Part shown: positions 55,062-62,500 of the stretch, in pieces | Numbering within the stretch: the stretch's first letter is position 1 | Layout of the letters: each line of letters opens with the position of its first letter | Assembly (NCBI RefSeq): GCF_001563285.1 | Contig: NZ_CP005188.1 | Span: 1 to 62,500 of the forward strand | Direction of reading: 5' to 3' | DNA from: Sphingobium sp. MI1205 | GTDB taxonomy: Bacteria > Pseudomonadota > Alphaproteobacteria > Sphingomonadales > Sphingomonadaceae | DNA length: 62,500 nucleotides | Position numbers and translations under genes: made by a program | Notes under the pieces: model-generated | Seen by the model: only the letters and a program-made list of their open reading frames with translations | Database searches by the model: none | What the model was told of the DNA's origin: nothing

Positions 55062-56975
55062 TCATGTTTTCGGTTTGAGCAGCCGGTCCAGGCTGCCTTC
55101 ACCCTCTCCTGTCTTTTCGAGGCGCGGATAGCGCAGCCCGCCTGAATATGCGAGCGTCAAAGTGCGATAGTATTTATCCTGCTTGACGATCATCTGCATC
55201 GGCTTTGCAGCCTTCAACGCGGCCTTGAAAACGTCGCCGGAATATTCGTCGCCATTGATCGCGACGATCTTCGCGCCGGTAACCAGCCCGGCCTTGAACG
55301 CTGCGCTGTCCCACACGACGTTGCTGATCTCGCCATCGCCTTTCACGATCAGGCCGACGCCGAAACTCTGATCCAGATTCTTGCCCTCGGCCGCCTTGGT
55401 GAAGGCGTTGGGCGTGTCGCCATAGACCAGTCTGTATCCGCCCAGCGCGAAACCGCCCTTTGGCGTCTCGCGGGTGGTGCTGTCGACATATTTGGCGAAG
55501 AAACCGGCCCAGTCATAGGGTGCGACGCCGTTCAGCGTGTTGACGACATCGCCACGATTATAGACGACCTGACCCCAATCCCCTGGATTGATGCCGAAAA
55601 ACGCCCGGGCGAAATCGTCGAGGCCCTTCGCGCCCTTCGTCTGCCGCCGGATGATCGCGTCCGCCTCCAGCCAGATCATCAGGCCTTCATTATAATAGTC
55701 CTCCGAACGCTGCCAGCTTGACCAGCCCTTCGGCCTGCGGGCGGAGATGATGGGATCGTGGGTGGTATCTTCCATCGGCCGCCATTCGCGTCCTCGCGTC
55801 GTGTCGAGCTTCGCCGCGATATGGGCATAGGCGTCCAGCGTCTCCTGCTTGGAGAACAGGCCCGACCGCGCACCCAGCACATAGCCCCAGAATTGCGTTT
55901 GCCCTTCATAGACCCACAGCAGATTGTCCTGCATCGGCACGTTGAAGTCTGGTGTCCAGAGCAGGTCCGGGCGGCGGAACTTGCCGTCCCAGCTGTGGAC
56001 GAACTCATGGGGCAGCAGGTTGCGGTCGAGCAGCGCCGTTCCATCGCTCCACTTGCTGAAATAGCCCGGCTCAACCTGATTTTCGGACGACCGGTGATGT
56101 TCCAGACCGATGCCGCCCATCTCATCGGTGATGGCGAAGAGGAAGTCATAATGGTCGAAATGATAGGCACCGAAAAGTGCACCTGCCTCATCGACAAGCT
56201 TCTTGTGCTTGGCGATCTGGTCGGGCTTTGCCTCCAGCTCATCGGCGTCATCGGCGATGATGTTGAGCGTGACATTGTTGCCCAGGTCCACGGGCTTGAA
56301 ATAGCGCCCGGCAAAGACTGGCGAATCCTGCAACGCTTCATAATCGATCGTGTCATAGGCGACGGTCGATCCGCTCTTGCGCCCCCGCAGCGCTGTCGCC
56401 GCCTGCCAGCCTTCGGGATAGGTGACGGTCGCCTGCACCGGTATCTGCCGCGTGTAATAGCCAGCCGGATAGAGCGAAACCGACTCCCACTGGATGTTCA
56501 GCATCTTGGGCGTCACCACCACGCGGCCCTGATTGGGCTGGGTAGCGGACAGGAACTGGAACTCGGCCACTACCTGACGCGCGCCCGGCGGAACATCGAT
56601 GACAAAGCCGTAGACATTGAGCGGATCGCGCTTCCACCCAACAGGTTTACCATCCGCGGTGAAGGTGAGTCCGGTCAGCTTTTCAATCTGTCCGCGCGGC
56701 GCATGGTTGCCGGGCAGCCATTGCGGCATCAGCAGCGTCATCGGGCCGCTCGCCGTGACGGGAATGGTTTCCCGGACGCGGAAGATGCGCTGCACCGTGT
56801 CGCTGGCATCCACCTCCAGCCGGATGACGCCGCCCGGATAGGGGATGTCGCGTGGCGCGGACGTGGCGTCGTTGACGGGCAGGGCGACGGGCTTTGACCT
56901 TACGGTATCCTGTGCGTTCAGCGGACCAGTGATTGCGGTGGAAAGCAGAAGAGCGGCTGCAAGGCTGCGGATCAT
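55062..56975 (-). CDS. Exported M61-family aminopeptidase with PDZ domain
   Basis: A 637-residue protein with a signal peptide (about 1-22, ending LNAQ). The zinc motif is HEFVH (about 323-327) in LLPHEFVHSWDGKFRR, with third-ligand Glu in LLWVYEGQTQFWG. A PDZ domain (about 510-600) has GVGLIVKGDGEISNVVWDSA. Known M61 enzymes release N-terminal glycine or alanine. ATG 56975 is preferred over 56981 since GGGAG sits at the right distance for it. Confidence 0.9.
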   Translation of the reverse strand: MIRSLAAALLLSTAITGPLNAQDTVRSKPVALPVNDATSAPRDIPYPGGVIRLEVDASDTVQRIFRVRETIPVTASGPMTLLMPQWLPGNHAPRGQIEKLTGLTFTADGKPVGWKRDPLNVYGFVIDVPPGARQVVAEFQFLSATQPNQGRVVVTPKMLNIQWESVSLYPAGYYTRQIPVQATVTYPEGWQAATALRGRKSGSTVAYDTIDYEALQDSPVFAGRYFKPVDLGNNVTLNIIADDADELEAKPDQIAKHKKLVDEAGALFGAYHFDHYDFLFAITDEMGGIGLEHHRSSENQVEPGYFSKWSDGTALLDRNLLPHEFVHSWDGKFRRPDLLWTPDFNVPMQDNLLWVYEGQTQFWGYVLGARSGLFSKQETLDAYAHIAAKLDTTRGREWRPMEDTTHDPIISARRPKGWSSWQRSEDYYNEGLMIWLEADAIIRRQTKGAKGLDDFARAFFGINPGDWGQVVYNRGDVVNTLNGVAPYDWAGFFAKYVDSTTRETPKGGFALGGYRLVYGDTPNAFTKAAEGKNLDQSFGVGLIVKGDGEISNVVWDSAAFKAGLVTGAKIVAINGDEYSGDVFKAALKAAKPMQMIVKQDKYYRTLTLAYSGGLRYPRLEKTGEGEGSLDRLLKPKT

Positions 56976-57129
56976 GGGCATCTCCCGAAAAAGGGCGAGG
57001 CTGGAAGGCCTTAGGCAGCCTAGAATGGCGAGACGGACAAGCGGCGTCCACCCCCATCAGCCGCAGCCTTATCTTATTACAAAAAAGCGCGTTTCCATGG
57101 GGCTTCTTTGCCGCTAAAGGCGCTTCCCC

Positions 57130-58392
57130 ATGGCGAAAATGGAAACCCCGCGTCCGGTGCGCGGTACGCAGGATATGCTGGGTGGCACGAACGAAGCGTT
57201 CCAGGAGCGCTTTGCCCATGTCGTTGCGACCTTTGATAGGGTGCGGCGGCTGTACGGATTTCATCGTGTTGAAGTGCCGGTTTTCGAAGCCACCGCCGTT
57301 TTTGCCCGCTCGCTTGGCGAAAGCACGGACGTCGTGTCCAAGGAAATGTACACGTTCGACGACCGGGGCGGGGACAGCATCACGCTGCGGCCTGAGTTCA
57401 CTGCGGGGATTGCGCGCGCCTACATCACCGAAGGCTGGCAGCAATATGCGCCGCTCAAGGTCGCGACGCATGGGCCACTGTTCCGGTACGAACGCCCGCA
57501 AAAGGGCCGCTTCCGCCAGTTTCATCAGCTCGATGCCGAGATTATCGGCGCGGGCGAGCCGGGCGCGGACATCGAATTGCTCGTTTTTGCTGACCAGCTG
57601 CTGAGGGAGCTGGGCGTATCGGAGGGCGTGACGCTTACCCTCAACACCCTGGGCGACGCGGAGAGCCGCGAGGCGTGGCGCGCCGCGCTGGTGGCGCATT
57701 TTGAAGCGCATCGCGACCAGCTGTCGGAGGACAGCGTCGATCGGTTGCAGCGCAATCCCTTGCGCATCCTGGACAGCAAAGACCCGCGCGACCGGCCGGT
57801 GGCGGACAGCGCGCCGGATATCGACGCCTATCTGACGGATGAAGCGCGCGGCTTTTTCGACAAGGTCACAGCGGGTCTCGATGCGGCGGGCGTGGCGTGG
57901 GAACGCAATGCGCGGCTGGTGCGCGGGCTTGATTATTATCGGCACACCGCGTTCGAGTTCATCACCGATCGGCTGGGCGCGCAGGGCACCGTGCTGGGCG
58001 GAGGCCGTTATGATGGCCTGATCGAGAATCTCGGTGGACCATCGACGCCCGCGGTCGGCTGGGCGGCTGGGATCGAGCGCTTGGCGATGCTGGTGGATGC
58101 GCTTGAGATCGAGCGGCCTGCTGTAGCGGTCATTCCGATGGGAGAGGCTGCCGAAGCTAAAGCTATCGGCATCATCGCTGATCTGCGCCGTGCGGGGGTG
58201 CCCTGCGACATGGGCTATCGCGGCAATATGAAAAAGCGGATGCAGCGAGCCAATGTTTCCGGCGCGACTTGGGCGATCATCCTGGGCGATGACGAACTGG
58301 GCCGGGGCGAGGTGGCGCTGCGGGACTTGCGGTCCGGAGAGCAGCAACCGGTTCGGTTCGATGCCCTAGTCGAGAAGCTGACGGCCCTTTGA
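57130..58392 (+). CDS. hisS: Histidyl-tRNA synthetase
   Basis: A 420-residue class II synthetase. Motif 1 area begins [13 protein letters not shown]; motif 2 includes [20 protein letters not shown]; the histidine-binding block is [13 protein letters not shown]; motif 3 lies in GGGRYDGL and AAGIERL. The C-terminal anticodon domain is complete. Its TGA overlaps the prfA ATG by one base. Confidence 0.97.
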   Translation: MAKMETPRPVRGTQDMLGGTNEAFQERFAHVVATFDRVRRLYGFHRVEVPVFEATAVFARSLGESTDVVSKEMYTFDDRGGDSITLRPEFTAGIARAYITEGWQQYAPLKVATHGPLFRYERPQKGRFRQFHQLDAEIIGAGEPGADIELLVFADQLLRELGVSEGVTLTLNTLGDAESREAWRAALVAHFEAHRDQLSEDSVDRLQRNPLRILDSKDPRDRPVADSAPDIDAYLTDEARGFFDKVTAGLDAAGVAWERNARLVRGLDYYRHTAFEFITDRLGAQGTVLGGGRYDGLIENLGGPSTPAVGWAAGIERLAMLVDALEIERPAVAVIPMGEAAEAKAIGIIADLRRAGVPCDMGYRGNMKKRMQRANVSGATWAIILGDDELGRGEVALRDLRSGEQQPVRFDALVEKLTAL

Positions 58393-59483
58393 TGCAAATT
58401 TCCGCCGAACGCATTGCGCAGATCGAGGCGCGCCGGGACGAGGTGCAGGCGTCGATGACGCGTGCTGATCTGGCACCCGAAGAGTTTGTGCGGCTTTCAA
58501 AGGAATATGCCGAGATCGAGCCTGTGGCCAGGGCTGCGCATGAAGTGCGGCGGTTGCGGCAGGAGTTGCAGGCGCTCGAATATATGGCAGGTGGCGAGAA
58601 TGCCGACGCCGACGCCGACATGCGCGAGATGGCGCAGGCGGAAATGCAGCTGATCAAGGGTCAGCTGCCCGCCGCCGAACGCGCGCTGGCGCTTCAGTTG
58701 CTGCCCCGCGATTCTGCGGATGCCCGCCCGGCCATGCTGGAAATCCGCGCCGGGACCGGTGGCGACGAAGCCGCGCTGTTCGCGGGCGACCTGTTCCGCA
58801 TGTATCAGCGCTACGCCGATGCCCAGGGCTGGAAGATGGAAATGATCTCCGCCAACGCGGCTGAAGTGGGCGGCTTCAAGGAAGTCGTCGCCAGCATCAC
58901 CGGCGCTGGCGTTTTTGCCAAGCTTAAGTTCGAAAGCGGTGTCCACCGTGTTCAGCGTGTGCCGGTCACGGAAAGCGGCGGGCGCATTCATACCTCAGCC
59001 GCGACCGTCGCCGTGTTGCCCGAGCCTGAGGAAGTCGATGTCCAGATTGCGGACAGCGACCTCAAGATCGACATTTATCGTGCGTCGGGCGCTGGCGGCC
59101 AGCATGTCAACACGACCGACAGCGCCGTGCGCATCACTCATTTGCCCAGCGGCATCGTGGTGACGCAACAGGACGAACGATCGCAGCACAAGAACAAGGC
59201 GAAGGCGATGCAGGTGCTGCGCGCCCGCATCTATGAAGCCGAGCGCGAGCGCACCCAGAGCGAGCAGGCGGGCGCACGCAAGGCGATGGTCGGATCGGGC
59301 GACCGGTCGGAGCGCATTCGCACCTATAATTTCCCGCAGGGCCGTGTGACCGATCATCGCATCAACCTGACCCTGCACCGGCTTCCGGAAATCCTGGAAG
59401 GCGGGGGCCTTGCCGAAATCATAGATGCGTTGATCGCAGAGGATGAGGCCGCCCGCCTTGCCCAGTTGGACGGCATCGGGTGA
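58392..59483 (+). CDS. prfA: Peptide chain release factor 1
   Basis: A 363-residue factor ending translation at UAA and UAG. Catalytic GGQ is at 235-237 in [17 protein letters not shown], with [15 protein letters not shown] upstream and the C-terminal [20 protein letters not shown]; the stop-codon recognition motif sits between. ATG 58392 chosen over TTG 58389. Next gene prmC methylates Gln237. Confidence 0.97.
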   Translation: MQISAERIAQIEARRDEVQASMTRADLAPEEFVRLSKEYAEIEPVARAAHEVRRLRQELQALEYMAGGENADADADMREMAQAEMQLIKGQLPAAERALALQLLPRDSADARPAMLEIRAGTGGDEAALFAGDLFRMYQRYADAQGWKMEMISANAAEVGGFKEVVASITGAGVFAKLKFESGVHRVQRVPVTESGGRIHTSAATVAVLPEPEEVDVQIADSDLKIDIYRASGAGGQHVNTTDSAVRITHLPSGIVVTQQDERSQHKNKAKAMQVLRARIYEAERERTQSEQAGARKAMVGSGDRSERIRTYNFPQGRVTDHRINLTLHRLPEILEGGGLAEIIDALIAEDEAARLAQLDGIG

Positions 59484-60307
59484 GCATCGCGCAGGCGCTC
59501 CGCGATGCGGCGGCCCGCCTCCAATCGACCAGCGACACCCCCCGCCTTGACGCTGAACTGCTGCTGGCCAACGCACTCGGCGTCGACCGCAACGATCTCT
59601 TGCTGCGCCAGCGTGAATTGGCGCCGCCGCCGAATTTCGACGCCCTGCTTGAGCGCCGCCTTGCCGGAGAACCTGTCGCCTATATCACCGGGGTGCGGGA
59701 TTTCTGGACGATCCGCCTGAATGTCACGCCCGATGTTCTTATCCCCCGCCCTGACACCGAAACACTGATAGAGGCGGCGCTTGATCATTTTCGCGGTGGT
59801 TCTCCCACACGCGTTCTGGATCTGGGGACGGGTTCGGGTGCGTTGCTGCTGGCGGCGCTCGATCAGTGGCCTCAGGCTACGGGGCTGGGCGTCGATATTT
59901 CTCCCGCCGCGTTGGCCGTGGCGCAAGGCAATGCGGAGCGGCTTGGACTTGCCGAGCGTGCTGCCTTTCGCCTGGGGGATTGGGGGGAGGGGGTGATCGG
60001 CCAGTTCGACCTCATCCTGGTCAATCCGCCCTATATCGCTCGCGACGCGGCACTTTCCGGGGATGTGCTGCACGAGCCGCACGGCGCTCTTTTTGCGGGT
60101 GCGGAGGGGCTCGACGACTATCGGCAGATTGCCCCCATGCTGCCTGCATTGCTTGTTCCGGGCGGCATGGCCGCCATCGAGATTGGCTATGATCAGCGGG
60201 AAAGCGTGTCGGCGCTGCTTTTCAGTCAAGGGCTTAGCGTTGTCTGCCGCTCCGATCTGGCGGGGCATGACCGCTGTCTTGTCGCGGGGCTGCCCGGCCC
60301 ATGCTGA
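59480..60307 (+). CDS. prmC: Release factor glutamine methyltransferase
   Basis: A 275-residue enzyme methylating the GGQ glutamine of release factors. The SAM site is [16 protein letters not shown] and the catalytic motif NPPY is at 182-185 ([11 protein letters not shown]). Start is GTG at 59480, overlapping the prfA stop as GTGA. The hisS-prfA-prmC order with overlaps indicates one operon. Confidence 0.95.
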   Translation: MSIAQALRDAAARLQSTSDTPRLDAELLLANALGVDRNDLLLRQRELAPPPNFDALLERRLAGEPVAYITGVRDFWTIRLNVTPDVLIPRPDTETLIEAALDHFRGGSPTRVLDLGTGSGALLLAALDQWPQATGLGVDISPAALAVAQGNAERLGLAERAAFRLGDWGEGVIGQFDLILVNPPYIARDAALSGDVLHEPHGALFAGAEGLDDYRQIAPMLPALLVPGGMAAIEIGYDQRESVSALLFSQGLSVVCRSDLAGHDRCLVAGLPGPC

Positions 60308-60621
60308 CCAAGGATCGGCATTTGCGGACCCACAAGCGAAATTCGCTTGGATTATGGGTTTAAAAACACTACATGGAGTGCAGGAACGGCATTATCCTGA
60401 GGAACTGCCCCGTGGGGCCGCGCAAGAAAAGGCCGTTTTCCAGCTCCTTCCAAGTCACGACGGCGCTGCTGCGCAGGCGCCTCTGGCAGCGTAAGGTCAA
60501 GGGCTGTCGCAGCCCCTGTCCGGCGGAGCCCTACCCGGTCTGATAAACGGACCGTGCTTTAGGATAGCGACTGAACGATGATTTCAGTGAATGATGGCAA
60601 AGTGAACGCAAGGACCAGGTC
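60308..60621 (+). other. 314-base gap with several hairpins; possible leader or small RNA
   Basis: No confident gene. It contains a 17-bp inverted repeat CAAGCGAAATTCGCTTG (60333-60349), GCCCC-GT-GGGGC (60407-60418), CGCTGC paired with GCAGCG (60464-60492 region), GGGCTG-TCG-CAGCCC (60501-60515) and GGTC/GACC (60537-60553). A 46-codon frame runs 60354-60494 without an evident ribosome site. The folded 3' half leads into the DUF4167 start, so a 5' leader or an independent small RNA is possible. None of the bacterial RNAs I know (tmRNA, RNase P RNA, SRP RNA) fits. Confidence 0.45.
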
Positions 60622-61440
60622 TTGATCAACAACAGACAGGCCGGTCGCCGTAATCGCGGCCGGAACAATAACGGACGCCCCAGTGGTGGTAATCGGGGCG
60701 GTGGCGACAACGGCAACCGGATTGACAGCCGCGCACGCGGCAATGCGGCCCAGCTTCTTGAAAAATACAAGAATATGGCGCGTGACGCGCAAATGGCCGG
60801 CGATCGGGTCAATGCGGAATATTATCTGCAATTTGCCGATCATTATTTCCGCGTCCTTGCCGACAACCGTGCTCGTCAGGAAGAGCAGCAGCAGCGTTAC
60901 CGCCGGCCGGAAGACAATCTCGACTATGAAGGCGATGATTTCGACACATCGGACTTTGCGGGCGACGACAATCGTGGCGAAGTGCAGCCGCAGCAACAAT
61001 ATGATCGCGGTTATGAAGGCGATCGTCGCCGGGAGCAGCCGCGCGATCAACGCGAGCCCCGTGAACAGCGCGAGCCCCGTGAACAGCGCGAACCGCGCGA
61101 CCAACAGGATCAGCGCGATAGCCGTGGCCGCCGCGATCGCCCGCGTCGCGATCGGCCCGCTTATGAAGGGACCGAGCAGCCGCAGGTAGAAGCTACCGAG
61201 GCAGCCGCTTCGATGGCGGAACGCGCGCCTGAACCGCAGGCCGAAGCCGAAGCGCCCCGTCCTCGTCGTGGCCGTCCGCGCAAGGCTGATGCGGCGAAGT
61301 CGGAGGGCAGTGAGGGTTTGGACCTGGCCGTCCTGCCGCCCTCGATCGCGCGCGCGGATAATGACAGCGAGCCTGCGGCCGAGGAAGCGCCCCGCAAGCG
61401 CACCCGCCGGGCGCGTCCTGCTGCCGAAGCGGCTGAATGA
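60622..61440 (+). CDS. DUF4167 RNA-binding-like protein
   Basis: A 272-residue protein. The N-terminal DUF4167 domain (about 1-95) starts with a basic, Asn/Gly/Arg-rich stretch and continues NAAQLLEKYKNMARDAQMAG and YLQFADHYFRVLADNRA. The rest is low-complexity: tandem REPREQ-like hexapeptides (about 144-161), acidic and Ala-rich segments and an AT-hook-like RPRRGRPRKAD. The start is TTG at 60622; no ATG precedes the conserved MINNRQAG block. Function unknown; composition suggests nucleic acid binding. Follows prmC in many alphaproteobacteria. Confidence 0.87.
   Translation: MINNRQAGRRNRGRNNNGRPSGGNRGGGDNGNRIDSRARGNAAQLLEKYKNMARDAQMAGDRVNAEYYLQFADHYFRVLADNRARQEEQQQRYRRPEDNLDYEGDDFDTSDFAGDDNRGEVQPQQQYDRGYEGDRRREQPRDQREPREQREPREQREPRDQQDQRDSRGRRDRPRRDRPAYEGTEQPQVEATEAAASMAERAPEPQAEAEAPRPRRGRPRKADAAKSEGSEGLDLAVLPPSIARADNDSEPAAEEAPRKRTRRARPAAEAAE
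61051..61104 (+). repeat. 18-bp tandem repeat in the DUF4167 gene
   Basis: Two identical copies of CGCGAGCCCCGTGAACAG (61051-61068, 61069-61086) and a diverged third (61087-61104) encode REPREQ, REPREQ and REPRDQ. Such repeats change copy number by slippage. Confidence 0.8.
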
Positions 61441-61481
61441 CCTGATCGTTGAGCCGCTAGACGAGCGGCGACGCAGAAAAT

Positions 61482-61518
61482 GAAAAGGGGACCGGCGTCG
61501 ATGCTGGTCCCCTTTTTC
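61482..61518. terminator. Bidirectional terminator
   Basis: AAAAGGGGACCGGC (61483-61496) pairs with GCTGGTCCCCTTTT (61503-61516), one wobble, six-base loop. A-run and T-run flank it, so it works for the DUF4167 gene and the convergent thioesterase gene. Confidence 0.9.
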
Positions 61519-61535
61519 GTTCGGAGATGGCGTGG

Positions 61536-61916
61536 TCAGCCCGTGGGCAGAATCCTTGGCCGATGCAGTTCGTCCAGCGCGACGAAGGTGAAGAGGCCGC
61601 TGGTAAGATCGATCTGCTGCTGATCTGCGCCGCGCGTCGCGATCACATCGACGCGTATGCCGATCGATGTCCGGCCCCGCCGCTCCTCCCGCGCATAGAC
61701 GGTCACGATATCTCCGACCAGCATGGGAGAGATGAACTTCATGCCGTCGATCGCCACCGTGGCGACCGCGCCCTGCGCCAGGCGTCCGGCCACGATGCCC
61801 CCGGCGATATCCATCTGGCTCAAGATCCATCCGCCGAAGATATGGCCGTTGGTGTTGATTTCGTTCAGGCGCGGAATGACCCGCAGGACCAGCTCGCCTT
61901 TATCCTCAGTCGTCAA
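61536..61916 (-). CDS. YciA-type acyl-CoA thioesterase
   Basis: A 126-residue hotdog-fold thioesterase. NTNGHIFGGWILSQMDIAGG carries the active-site helix with Asp, and VGDIVTVYARE the central strand. YciA-type enzymes cleave a broad range of acyl-CoA. Its start overlaps the end of the two-helix membrane protein gene by 11 bases, so they share a transcript. Confidence 0.88.
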   Translation of the reverse strand: MTTEDKGELVLRVIPRLNEINTNGHIFGGWILSQMDIAGGIVAGRLAQGAVATVAIDGMKFISPMLVGDIVTVYAREERRGRTSIGIRVDVIATRGADQQQIDLTSGLFTFVALDELHRPRILPTG

Positions 61917-62205
61917 TGGATACCTCGTCCTTCAGTGGGTCGATCACCTGATCGTCATGTCCCGTCCCGCTCGACAGAAACGCCAAGGCCATCAAAGCGG
62001 TGCCGAGCATGAAGGTCAGCCAGACCCCCAGGATGGTCGCAAGGATCATGTGAATTGGCATTGGCCCTGCCCAGATCCACAGGCAGATCAGGGCTATTCC
62101 CACGCACAGCGCGCCGCCAGCCGCCATCCACAGCATGATGCGGCGGAATCGCTTCCACGCGGTTGCGGCAATCTGCGGATCATCCAGGCCTTGCGGGTTT
62201 CTCAT
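61906..62205 (-). CDS. Small membrane protein, two helices, unknown function
   Basis: A 99-residue protein: basic N-terminus (TAWKRFRRIMLW), helices at about 24-46 and 53-77, acidic C-terminal tail. No family recognised. Co-transcribed with the YciA-type thioesterase. Its start is 75 bases from the divergent CBS gene. Confidence 0.7.
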   Translation of the reverse strand: MRNPQGLDDPQIAATAWKRFRRIMLWMAAGGALCVGIALICLWIWAGPMPIHMILATILGVWLTFMLGTALMALAFLSSGTGHDDQVIDPLKDEVSIDD

Positions 62206-62280
62206 CCCTTTCCTTTGGGGAGTGAAAGTGGGATCATCAAGACATTGGAGAAGAATGTCACAACGGCAAGGAGACGGGGT

Positions 62281-62500
62281 ATGACGATCACCGCGATTTT
62301 GCAGGGCAAAGGACGCGAAGTCACTCAGGTCGGGCCGGACGACACCCTGCTTTCCGTCGTTCAGCTATTGTCCGAACGGCGGATCGGCTGCGTCCCGGTC
62401 GTCGATAACGGACAGGTGCTGGGGATATTTTCGGAACGCGATCTCGTCCACCATATCGCGAGCGATGGTGGTGCGGTGCTCGAACGGCGCGTGGGTGATG
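62281..62500 (+). CDS. CBS-domain protein, truncated by the window end
   Basis: The first 73 codons of a CBS-domain protein: ATG after AAGGAGACGGGGT, then residues such as DTLLSVVQLLSERRIGCVPV, VVDNGQVLGIFSERDLV, the core of a first CBS motif. Pairs of CBS domains bind adenosyl compounds and sense energy state. The rest lies beyond 62500. Confidence 0.85.
   Translation, partial: MTITAILQGKGREVTQVGPDDTLLSVVQLLSERRIGCVPVVDNGQVLGIFSERDLVHHIASDGGAVLERRVGD

Noticed and set aside
56683..58347. A 554-codon reverse-strand open frame opposite hisS
   Set aside because: Shadow; hisS motifs are unambiguous on the forward strand.
60559..61830. A 423-codon reverse-strand open frame opposite the DUF4167 gene, hydrophobic in parts
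   Set aside because: The apparent membrane-like stretches are the antisense of low-complexity Arg/Glu/Gln repeats.

Overview
The window is dense, GC-rich chromosomal DNA of an alphaproteobacterium. The protein sequences and the gene order ppsR-maf-aroE-coaE-dnaQ, rho ... mnmE-mnmG-rsmG-parA-parB point to Sphingomonadaceae; I favour Sphingobium or a close relative, by inference from recognition, not from a search. I see no phage, transposase, CRISPR array, tRNA or rRNA. It reads as core genome around the replication origin. The first bases are a perfect DnaA box just upstream of ppsR, the gene that borders oriC in Caulobacter and Rickettsia. A cluster of parS sites lies at 30.8-33.3 kb beside parAB.

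Layout. 1-4.3 kb: ppsR, maf, aroE, coaE, dnaQ, hpf, a tight forward run. 4.4-5.7 kb: ptsN, a PaaI-type thioesterase and a DUF1491 gene, overlapping. 5.9-11.3 kb: a secreted cell-wall hydrolase, an MmcB-like protein, a periplasmic ankyrin protein, a SCO/YcgN/YgjP-like run, TrhO rhodanese and the PdeM phosphoesterase. 11.5-16.8 kb: a TonB-dependent receptor, a YggS PLP protein, a ThiE/TenI-like protein, a possible outer-membrane protein and a DUF3576 lipoprotein. 17.3-24.1 kb: leuS, lptE, holA, msrB and a class A penicillin-binding protein. 24.1-29.1 kb: an aspartyl protease, rho, a TerC-family membrane protein, a quinone oxidoreductase and a dienelactone hydrolase. 29.2-35.0 kb: DUF6489, mnmE, mnmG, rsmG, parA, parB, mostly with overlapping start and stop codons. 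35.1-41.4 kb: pepN, then a reverse-strand Mla-like lipid transport operon (STAS-MlaE fusion, ATPase, MCE protein, lipoprotein). 41.5-47.5 kb: a HAD phosphatase, a 2-hydroxyacid dehydrogenase, a trans-sulfuration enzyme, the ligase-associated DEXH helicase and a lipoprotein. 47.6-49.7 kb: three Tad-type pilin-like proteins. 49.7-57 kb: gyrB, an SH3 lipoprotein, a MocR regulator, ppa and an M61 peptidase. 57.1-62.5 kb: hisS, prfA, prmC, a DUF4167 gene, a thioesterase, a two-helix membrane protein and the start of a CBS-domain gene.

The genes cover origin-proximal housekeeping: replication and segregation (dnaQ, holA, gyrB, parAB/parS), tRNA modification and translation (mnmEG, rsmG, leuS, hisS, prfA, prmC, hpf), and envelope building (lptE, Mla-like system, PBP, cell-wall hydrolase). 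Several intergenic inverted repeats look like dispersed repeat families. One has supplied the last codons of the YggS gene. Least explained are the 314-base gap before the DUF4167 gene, the pilin-like protein with a possible beta-helix, and the single-chain aspartyl protease with two DTG motifs. I found nothing I could defend as a wholly new multi-gene system.
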